Source: Chryseobacterium pennipullorum | Lineage (GTDB): Bacteria > Bacteroidota > Bacteroidia > Flavobacteriales > Weeksellaceae | Reading direction: 5' to 3' | DNA length: 64,000 nucleotides | Assembly (NCBI RefSeq): GCF_003384725.1 | Contig: NZ_QNVV01000012.1 | Location: 1 to 64,000, forward strand | Part shown: one piece after another, positions 57,130 through 64,000 of the stretch | How the letters are laid out: each line of letters starts with the position of its first letter | Position numbering within the stretch: position 1 is the first letter of the stretch | Notes under the pieces: generated by a model | Told to the model about the DNA's origin: nothing | Databases searched by the model: none | What the model saw: only the letters and a program-made list of their open reading frames with translations | Program-made: the position numbers and the translations under genes

Positions 57130-57669
57130 TTACGATTTCCAATAAGACCATTTGCTGCCGTTGAAGACCGCTAAACGTTTCGCTCCGGCTTTATTAACAT
57201 ACACCATCATTCCTGGTGAAGGATTCTGGATATTTTGTACATCTGCTACAATCGGCAGAACCATGGAGCGGGTTGTAGATTCTAACACCAGAACTCCATT
57301 GGCCGTGCTGGAGCTCGCTCCTATGACTACTTTAGCAGATGGAGTTTCAGGGGTTTGTGCAGCAGTAGGCTGAGCAGCCAGAGCACTTGTAACATTCGAA
57401 TCCTGTCCGCTTAAGTCTACCCAGGCGCCGTTGTAATATTTTATACGTGCTTTGGTAGGGTCGGTGGCATCAAGAAGCATTGTCCCTTCTGCCGGAGCAG
57501 CAGGAAGGGTTCGTACATAGGGTAAGATAAGTCCTTTGTTTTCATTGGCAGGAAATTCTAGCAGAACAGAAGTTTTTACAGCTGCTGTACCCGTGGCATT
57601 CCCAATAACAACTTGGGCATTTGACATTGCTGTGGCTCCAAGAAATACGGTTAATATGATTTGTTTCAT
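57130..57669 (-). CDS. Secreted surface protein with two tail-fibre-like modules
   Basis: About 179 residues from the Met that begins a signal peptide (MKQIILTVFLGATAMSNAQ). The open frame extends 31 codons further upstream without merit. Two related modules follow: SVLLEFPANENKGLILPYVRT...GTMLLD...IKYYNGAWVDLSG and VLVLESTTRSMVLPIV...GMMVYVNKAGAKRLAVFNGSKW. The second also matches the C-terminus of the neighbouring 488-residue protein. Such 'L-E-S-x-x-x-G-x-x-L-P ... P-x-x-G-M-x-V-Y' modules occur in many Bacteroidota surface proteins. Role is unknown. Confidence 0.75.
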   Translation of the reverse strand: MKQIILTVFLGATAMSNAQVVIGNATGTAAVKTSVLLEFPANENKGLILPYVRTLPAAPAEGTMLLDATDPTKARIKYYNGAWVDLSGQDSNVTSALAAQPTAAQTPETPSAKVVIGASSSTANGVLVLESTTRSMVLPIVADVQNIQNPSPGMMVYVNKAGAKRLAVFNGSKWSYWKS

Positions 57670-57728
57670 TTTCTTTAATTTTTTTAATTCGCTGGCGATG
57701 GTTCTATAGGTGATGATACGGTATGAAT

Positions 57729-59195
57729 TTACGGACAGGTGGGCGTATTGAAGCACCTCCATGCCGTTCCGTCATACAGTTTCAGGCATTTTGCTGTGGT
57801 GTCATACACCATCATTCCTTCCTGTGGAGATGCAATTGCATTTACCTGAAGTGTGCTCATTCTGCTGATGACAAACCCCTGGGTATTGGATTCTAAAACA
57901 GCATGGGCTGATTTTCTGAGCATCGGCCAGTTGTTGCTGTTGCCGCCGGCTCTTTTTAAAAGGGTAATTCCAAATTTGGAATCTATCCCTGCAGTTCCTG
58001 TATTGGCATTATCGTAGCATACACATTTCTGTATGAAATAATCATTGGTTGCAGGATAATACGTGTCACCAAATACCGGGGAGGATGTGGATACAAAATT
58101 GTTGGTTGCTCCGTTTGTTCCCTGTTGTTTAATTTCAAATTTAAATGTTTCGTTAGGCTCATCAAGTCCGTCATTTACTGACGTGATGTTAATTGCCACA
58201 CCATCTTCATCGTTATTGGGACTTGAAAACCCTGGGATCACCCCTCCATCATAGTTTCCGGGAGGTACTGTGATCAGATAAATACTACTTCCCGGGGTGT
58301 GAGATATGGTTGGAGTACCGTTTGAATTGGCAACAGGCGTTAAGCTGATATCACTATCTGTAATAAATGCGGTCCCATTCGCAGGATTTACCAGTTGAAC
58401 AGCTACTGTGGTTGCTCCCGTTACAGCACCACTAATTCTCAAAAACAAATTACCGTTGCTTGATCCTTCACATGAAGATAATGCATTAGAGAACTTTAAA
58501 TCGATAAGCGGGTTGAGCGATATTCTGATGTCATCAAGGAAGTTACCCAGACCCGGACTTCCACCATCAACAAGAGCTCTGAAACCTACACGGTAAACAC
58601 CGGAGGTTCCTGTAAAAGTATATGTACCTTGGTTAAGTGACCATGCAGACATACTCGCTGGGGTCGTGGTTGCTTTTACAGTGGCAATGTTTACCTGATT
58701 CTGATTTTCAATAACCATGGCGGCCTGTTCTGCAGCAACAGATCTTGCTCTGTGTCTGAAAGAATACGTAATGATATCTCCATTAGCCAGGTACATATTC
58801 TGATAAATCATTGAACTGACGAATGAATTCAGTTCGACGAAATTGGTTCCCTGGGCAGCAGGAACATTATTAAAGCCCGTACCCCATACTTCAATAGGAT
58901 GGCAGGCACCCGAACTTCCGGCGGTACAGGCTCCGGCCTGCGTAGGGTGCGAGGTGTACCATGGGGATGTTGCTGCGGTACCGGCATCAAAGGTAGCACC
59001 GAATCCGAAATTAGCATCAAGCTGGTTCACTGTAGCATTTGCCACACCAAACTCGAGACCTGGATTTACCACCACTCTTGTCTGAGCAAAACCGGTTTGC
59101 GAAAACGTTAGCAATGAGAGTAAAAAAGCAGAGAACGACAGTTTTTTTGCATTCGCTGAAAAAAAAGTTTTTTGAATAGTAGTTTTCATAATCAT
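57729..59195 (-). CDS. Large secreted surface protein with beta-sandwich domains
   Basis: A 488-residue protein with a signal peptide ending near TGFAQ. The N-terminal part (about 40-225) resembles DUF642/carbohydrate-binding-like domains: NPGLEFGVANATVNQLDANF, GTNFVELNSFVSSMIYQ, YSFRHRARSV. Then comes a region with VNDGLDEPNETFKFEIKQ (Calx-beta-like). The C-terminal module (about 430-488, MMVYDTTAKCLKLYDGTAWRCF) is shared with the adjacent protein. No catalytic motif. It lies 59 nt upstream of the 57130 gene, probably in one operon. Confidence 0.75.
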   Translation of the reverse strand: MIMKTTIQKTFFSANAKKLSFSAFLLSLLTFSQTGFAQTRVVVNPGLEFGVANATVNQLDANFGFGATFDAGTAATSPWYTSHPTQAGACTAGSSGACHPIEVWGTGFNNVPAAQGTNFVELNSFVSSMIYQNMYLANGDIITYSFRHRARSVAAEQAAMVIENQNQVNIATVKATTTPASMSAWSLNQGTYTFTGTSGVYRVGFRALVDGGSPGLGNFLDDIRISLNPLIDLKFSNALSSCEGSSNGNLFLRISGAVTGATTVAVQLVNPANGTAFITDSDISLTPVANSNGTPTISHTPGSSIYLITVPPGNYDGGVIPGFSSPNNDEDGVAINITSVNDGLDEPNETFKFEIKQQGTNGATNNFVSTSSPVFGDTYYPATNDYFIQKCVCYDNANTGTAGIDSKFGITLLKRAGGNSNNWPMLRKSAHAVLESNTQGFVISRMSTLQVNAIASPQEGMMVYDTTAKCLKLYDGTAWRCFNTPTCP

Positions 59196-59787
59196 GTTAT
59201 ATTCTTATACCAGTATGAATGAATGTTTTTAAAATAAAAACACTTTATAGTGAGAAATTTAGTAAAAAGTGAAAAATTATTTGATAAATAAATATGAAAA
59301 ATATCCATATTTTAAAGTGTTTTAAATGTCCTAATTTAAATTATCGTAAAAATAATTTTTGTAATTATAATAGCTTATGGTTGCAAAAATACTAAAAAAT
59401 ATATTTATTGTATTGATTTTTTACACCTTTAATTCGTTGTAAAACAAGTGTTTCGTACCACATTTTAAACAAAGATTACAGAATAATCATCATAAGTGAT
59501 TTTTATTTATATATTCTTAATATTACAATGCTTAGTGAATTATTATTAATTTGTGTTTTTTATTGATTTATTGTCAATGAAATGTATTTGCATATAAAAA
59601 AACATTTATAAATAGGGAAGCCCTGATATTCAGGGCCAGACTATGGATGGATCTCCGGAATTATTCATCCATCGCAGGAAAAGCTTATCATCCGTTCACG
59701 GATACAATAAGAGGCAGCCTTATTCAGACTGCCTCCTATTCAAAATATATTAAAATTGTCGTGCTTTTCAGCGTTTGTTTCATCTAT
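59196..59787. other. Intergenic region between surface proteins and SusD
   Basis: Extremely AT-rich to about 59600. A GCCCTGA-TAT-TCAGGGC hairpin lies at 59620-59636. AGGCAG/CTGCCT near 59712-59738 could terminate the leftward SusD transcript. The open frame at 59647-59898 overlaps SusD on the opposite strand and is not a gene. Confidence 0.5.
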
Positions 59788-61248
59788 TTATTCATTCTGC
59801 TTGATTTGTGGGTTATTATTAATCTCTTTATTCGGGATCTGGAATCTGAATTTATCAGGGGTCAGATTAAATCTTCCAAAAGTGTGGTTGGTTCCTGAAT
59901 ATATTCTTTCCAGGGGAATATTCAGCCTTTTCATATCAAACCAGGCGTAGCCTTCACCCCATAGCTCTATTCTTTTTTGAAGGATAATTTCATTGATGAG
60001 CTCACTTCCTGATTTTGAAGACAGGGTGTATGCCTGATCTCTTTTTGAAGAAATTTCGAACAGTACCTGTCTGGCTTCAGCTTCTCTTCCTTGTCGGGCA
60101 AGCGCCTCAGCTTCTATATAGTACAGGGAGGAGGCCCTGATGTAAATATAATCCCCTTCAAAGAGGCTCGGATCTTTGAATTTCCAGCTTACATATGGCG
60201 GATAATTTTTTGTCTTTCCGTTGAAAGTATAAGACGCATTTTGGCTGCCATTGAAGACCTTTTTACGGTAATCGGTCTGCGGAATCTCATCATAAAGACG
60301 TTTGTCAATCAGCTTACGGATCTGGGCCGCACCTGCATACCCTTCGTTGGTATTATCGAACATGGAAAAGAAAGAAGCATAGTAATTTCCTATACTCATT
60401 GTAGAGATGGTATTGTGGAACCCCCAGATCACCTCAGGATTGTTGATGTTGGAAAACCCTGTTGTTGTATAATCGTTTTCTGTCATTAAGGCAATGCCAT
60501 TTTTACTTTGGGCAGCATATTGACCTGCTTTTATAAAATTTCCTGTTTGTAAATAAACTTCGGCAGCAATAGCTTTAGCTGTCCTTTGATCAATCTGGGC
60601 CCGGGTCGTACGGGCAAAGCTGTCCAGAAGTTGGATAGATTCTTCTATATCTGTTGTAATCTGTCCGTATACTTCCTGGACGGTGGATCTTGGAAGTCCC
60701 TGTTCTGGATTGGCACTCGTAAGTACTAAAGGTAAGCCTGGTTCGGACTCATGTCCTTTGTAATCATGAGCATAAAACCGGATCAGGTAAAAATAAGAAT
60801 AGGCTCTCAAGGCCAGCAATTGTCCTTTAATTGCTCTGTTTTTGGTACCTGTATCGTTCCTGAGCTCATCAAGGAGCTTGTTGATGATAAATATTCTGGC
60901 ATAGAAAGTCGTCCAGACAATTTCAGCGGCGGAATTACTGGCATTTGTTGCTTCATAATTATAAAACATTCCCAGGTGTTGATTCGTAGACTGGATAACA
61001 TCATTAGACATCAGGTCAGCTCCTGATTTTATTCCCATAATTCCAAAATCGGAATGAGAAGTCGTACCCCCTGCGCCATTACTGCGGAGATCCAGGTATA
61101 TGCCACCCAGAATTTTTTCAGGGCTTGATTGGTCCGTATTCAGCTGCTCGCCGGAAATATCTCCGTCCGGTAAGGTATTGAGATCACTGGCACAGCTGGT
61201 GGTAAGGCCAATGGCTATCGTTGCGATAAAGTATTTTATTGTTTTCAT
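59788..61248 (-). CDS. SusD/RagB-like nutrient-binding lipoprotein
   Basis: A 486-residue surface lipoprotein with lipobox LTTSC (Cys19). The helical TPR-like body is typical of SusD (LLALRAYSYFYLIRFYAHDYKG, EVYLQTGNFIKAGQYAAQS, YIRASSLYYIEAEALARQGRE). The C-terminal region has the usual ELWGEGYAWFDMKRLN element. It would cap the SusC channel and bind the ligand at the cell surface. The SusC gene lies 8 nt upstream. No glycosidase is present in the visible part, so substrate is unknown. Confidence 0.94.
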   Translation of the reverse strand: MKTIKYFIATIAIGLTTSCASDLNTLPDGDISGEQLNTDQSSPEKILGGIYLDLRSNGAGGTTSHSDFGIMGIKSGADLMSNDVIQSTNQHLGMFYNYEATNASNSAAEIVWTTFYARIFIINKLLDELRNDTGTKNRAIKGQLLALRAYSYFYLIRFYAHDYKGHESEPGLPLVLTSANPEQGLPRSTVQEVYGQITTDIEESIQLLDSFARTTRAQIDQRTAKAIAAEVYLQTGNFIKAGQYAAQSKNGIALMTENDYTTTGFSNINNPEVIWGFHNTISTMSIGNYYASFFSMFDNTNEGYAGAAQIRKLIDKRLYDEIPQTDYRKKVFNGSQNASYTFNGKTKNYPPYVSWKFKDPSLFEGDYIYIRASSLYYIEAEALARQGREAEARQVLFEISSKRDQAYTLSSKSGSELINEIILQKRIELWGEGYAWFDMKRLNIPLERIYSGTNHTFGRFNLTPDKFRFQIPNKEINNNPQIKQNE

Positions 61249-61256
61249 AGATTCTG

Positions 61257-64000
61257 TTAAAAAGTTAGTTTAAAGCCTAAAGACACACTCGACAGCAGGG
61301 AATACCTGTAGGAATCGGATACTCCGGTTAATGAAGCTCTTGGATCATAACCTTTTCTTTTCGACCATAAGTATAGATTGTTTCCTGTCAGATAGATTTT
61401 CAAACCGGATAAGCCTGCCTGTTGGGCAAACCCTTCAGAAAGCTGATACGACAGGGTAACATCCTGGAGGCTGATGTAGTCTGATTTGATCAGATACAAG
61501 GTGGAGTTTCCGTTCTGATTCGTTGAAGTAAGGTCTACCCTCGGTAAAGCCGCACCAGGATTTTCCGGTGTCCAGGTTTTGTCCAGATCGGTAGAATAAT
61601 TGGAACCATACGTATCTGAATGGAACAGGCTTCTGTAAATGTCATCATAGCCGTATCCACCAAACTGGTAGGCAAAATTAACCGATAAGTTCAGCCTTTT
61701 ATAGGTGATATCCGTCCCGAATCCACCATATACTTTTGGAATTGCAGATTTTCCGGTATTGTAGTCGGTTGCTTCCTTATAATTGTTGGTTACAGTCTTT
61801 TCTAATTTTTGGGTGACGGGATTCAGTGCAGTACGGTACCATAAGGCATCACCATTTTCGGGATTTACCCCTGCAAATTCCTTCAGATAATAGGTATATC
61901 GGTCACCCCCTTCGGTAAGAATAAACAGTCCGGTAACCAGTCCTGTATTTCTCTGCTCCGCCGGCAGCTTGGTGATGGTATTTTTGTAGTGGGTGGCGTT
62001 AGCATATATATTCCATTGAAAATCGTCGGTGCGAAGAATATCTGCATTGATGTTGGCCTGTATTCCCCTGTTCGTCATATCGCCGATATTTCCATACTTC
62101 ACATACGACCCTGAATTAGAAGGGGGCAGGGGAAGAGTATAAATCATATCAGATACTTTTCGCTCAAAATAATCTGCGTTCAGCGTTAGCCTGTTTTTGA
62201 AAAGTGAAACTTCAAACCCGGCGTTCAGATTTTTGGAAGTCTCCCACTTAAGATCTTTATTTCCCTGCTTCTTCAGAGAAAGAACCGGTTTGTCATCACC
62301 AAAATTATTGATCCCGTAAATATCCTGATAGGCATAATAATCTCTCGTGGAGCTATCGATAAGGATATTATCATTTCCCTGCTGTCCGTAAGATACTTTC
62401 AGCTTTAAGGCATTGACCACCGAATTGTTTTTTAAGAAATTTTCTTTGGCTACATTCCAGGCAGCTCCCAGTCCGTAGAAATTACCCCATCTACTTTCCG
62501 GAGAGAACACAGACGACCCGTCTCTTCTTATATTGGCATTAAAGAAATATTTATTGTCGTAATTATAAAGCAATCTTGAAAAATAACCTTCTACTGCATA
62601 TTCATAGCCGCTTCCTGATAAATCTGTTATTTTCACGGCATTATCAAAAGACAATGAATTAGGGAGTAAAAGCTGTTGCTTTGTGCCTGATATTCCTTCG
62701 TTTTTAATCTTGTTCAGTTCATGTCCGATGAGAATATTAAAGTTGTGTTTATCCAGTTTTTTCTGATAGGTAAGCAATTGCTGGTGATTCAGGGTGTATT
62801 TAAACTGAGAACCTCTTGTTATCGTTCCACCGACGGAAGAAGAGGTACCGCCTTCTGTATTTCCAAACTGAAGGTTTCGTACATTTTCAAGATAAGCCCC
62901 GAAGTTGTACGTGAAATCCAAACCTTTAATGATTTCATAATTTAATCCGAGATTAATATTGCTAACATTGGTTGTTGTTTGAGATTTATCTTTCTGAAGG
63001 TTGCCTACGGGGTTTTCAAAAACGGCATAGGATCTTGAGGCTCCGTTAGGTCCACTTCCGTCTCCATAATCATATAAAGCATTTCCGTCATTGTCATAAA
63101 GCCTTTGGTAGCGATTGTCGCGGAGAAAAACGGGATAGAAAGGGGCGATATTTCTGGCGAACTGGAAGGGATTCGAAAAGCCTCCCGTTTCCCCAAAGTC
63201 TTGTTTGCTGTAGGTATAGGACAGGGCTGTGTTTAACTTTAATTTTGAGGTAATGGAGTAGTCTACATTGGATCGAATTCCAAACCTTTCAAATCCGGAG
63301 GAGATAAGATAGCCTTTATCGTCAAGATAATTTAAAGAAGTATAAGACTTTACCTGATCACCATTGGCATTGATTCCTACTGTAGCCTCCCTTCTCAGAG
63401 CAGGCTTGAAAAGCAGTTTTCTCCAGTCATCCTGATAGAGCAGCTGTGCATCAGAATTGAATGAGCCATCCTGTCTGATCAGCTGATTGAAAGGAACATT
63501 ATACACATTATATCCGAGCTTTCCCAGTGCGCCAATTCCTACATCATGCGGGGTAGGACCGGAAGGAACAGCACCCGGCTGCGTCAATCTGGCAATTTCT
63601 CCAATTCTCGCCCTGTTATAATAAGCCGTGTAATAATCCTGTGGTGAAGTGTAGACCGGATAATCTTCTATAGATCTGAAGTTAACTCCGGTTCTTACAT
63701 CAGCCTCGATACTGAGTCCCTTGCTTTTGCCCCGTTTGGTGTTGACAATAATTACTCCATTGGCCCCCCGGGAGCCATATAATGCATTGGAAGAAGCATC
63801 TTCCAGAAAAGAAATACTTTCGATATCTGATGCCGCAATGCTGTTGAGGTTTCCACTGTAAGGAATTCCATCCAGTACAATTAATGGATCGCTGGAAGCA
63901 TTGATAGAGCCTATTCCCCGCATTCTGATTGTAGGCTGGGAGCCGGGCTGACCGGAAGAGATCACCTGTACTCCGGCTACTTTACCTCCGATTCCCTGGA
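61257..64000 (-). CDS. SusC/RagA-like TonB-linked outer-membrane protein (5' end beyond the window)
   Basis: At least 914 residues are present. The reading frame continues to the right edge (QGIGGKVAGVQVIS at the start), so the signal peptide, carboxypeptidase-like domain and first part of the plug lie outside. The plug (IRMRGIGSINASSDPLIVLDGIP, SNALYGSRGANGVIIV) precedes a long barrel ending in GFKLTF. With SusD it forms an import channel for a glycan, peptide or similar oligomer. The stop lies 8 nt ahead of the SusD start. Confidence 0.95.
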   Translation of the reverse strand, partial: QGIGGKVAGVQVISSGQPGSQPTIRMRGIGSINASSDPLIVLDGIPYSGNLNSIAASDIESISFLEDASSNALYGSRGANGVIIVNTKRGKSKGLSIEADVRTGVNFRSIEDYPVYTSPQDYYTAYYNRARIGEIARLTQPGAVPSGPTPHDVGIGALGKLGYNVYNVPFNQLIRQDGSFNSDAQLLYQDDWRKLLFKPALRREATVGINANGDQVKSYTSLNYLDDKGYLISSGFERFGIRSNVDYSITSKLKLNTALSYTYSKQDFGETGGFSNPFQFARNIAPFYPVFLRDNRYQRLYDNDGNALYDYGDGSGPNGASRSYAVFENPVGNLQKDKSQTTTNVSNINLGLNYEIIKGLDFTYNFGAYLENVRNLQFGNTEGGTSSSVGGTITRGSQFKYTLNHQQLLTYQKKLDKHNFNILIGHELNKIKNEGISGTKQQLLLPNSLSFDNAVKITDLSGSGYEYAVEGYFSRLLYNYDNKYFFNANIRRDGSSVFSPESRWGNFYGLGAAWNVAKENFLKNNSVVNALKLKVSYGQQGNDNILIDSSTRDYYAYQDIYGINNFGDDKPVLSLKKQGNKDLKWETSKNLNAGFEVSLFKNRLTLNADYFERKVSDMIYTLPLPPSNSGSYVKYGNIGDMTNRGIQANINADILRTDDFQWNIYANATHYKNTITKLPAEQRNTGLVTGLFILTEGGDRYTYYLKEFAGVNPENGDALWYRTALNPVTQKLEKTVTNNYKEATDYNTGKSAIPKVYGGFGTDITYKRLNLSVNFAYQFGGYGYDDIYRSLFHSDTYGSNYSTDLDKTWTPENPGAALPRVDLTSTNQNGNSTLYLIKSDYISLQDVTLSYQLSEGFAQQAGLSGLKIYLTGNNLYLWSKRKGYDPRASLTGVSDSYRYSLLSSVSLGFKLTF

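Overview
The window looks like chromosomal DNA of a Flavobacteriia member, most likely Chryseobacterium or a close Weeksellaceae relative. The evidence is AT-rich DNA, many TonB-dependent receptors including a SusC/SusD pair, type IX secretion C-terminal sorting domains, and promoters of the Bacteroidota type (TTG, then about 19-21 nt, then TAnnTTTG). A GH109 enzyme strongly resembles the Elizabethkingia alpha-N-acetylgalactosaminidase, and a 54-residue cysteine-rich bacteriocin-like peptide is of a kind common in Chryseobacterium. I see no tRNA, rRNA, CRISPR array, insertion sequence or prophage.

Layout. 1-761: intergenic tandem repeats. 762-7726: two convergent TonB receptor units (receptor + DUF4374 lipoprotein; receptor + PepSY membrane protein), probably for iron or siderophore uptake. 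8166-10537: small secreted protein, thioesterase, holin-like membrane protein, and a type IX-secreted carbohydrate-binding protein. 10740-13366: S9 peptidase and a hypoxanthine/uracil DNA glycosylase. 13990-17325: an overlapping three-gene operon (APH-fold sugar kinase, nucleotidyltransferase, GH109) that reads as a GalNAc release-and-activation pathway. 17473-20887: serine hydrolase, M61 peptidase, AIM24 protein. 21115-29324: housekeeping genes (queA, rlmN, sterol-desaturase-like protein, polyprenyl synthase, fused E1 of a 2-oxoacid dehydrogenase). 29804-31371: divergent HxlR regulator and Old Yellow Enzyme with an operator-like GTTAC array between them. 31556-33644: bacteriocin-like peptide, ASCH protein, C1 peptidase.

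34011-36839 holds an ECF sigma factor followed by a mosaic protein: anti-sigma-like membrane anchor, TonB-plug-like domain, von Willebrand A domain and type IX sorting tail. 37101-41845 holds a GbsR/MarR-type regulator with a 24-bp perfect palindrome over its own promoter and a near copy ahead of the next gene. A tight operon follows: small membrane protein, DCC1-like thiol protein, fatty acid desaturase, SRPBCC, DUF2071, TIGR01777 oxidoreductase, perhaps also the GH29 fucosidase. This regulator-operator-operon unit is the best candidate here for an undescribed system, probably in envelope or lipid remodelling.

43397-55037: surface proteins, lpdA, a second S9 peptidase, a patatin with an altered nucleophile elbow, a GldA-like ATPase, a LytS/LytTR two-component pair and an acyltransferase. 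55385-64000: a two-DTG aspartic protease, a threefold 106-bp tandem repeat, two surface proteins sharing a C-terminal module, and a SusD/SusC pair whose SusC runs off the window end.

Genes are often separated by strong stem-loop terminators, many serving convergent genes. Two diverged copies of one intergenic element (near 13.7 and 29.7 kb) end in a hairpin whose stem shows compensatory changes.
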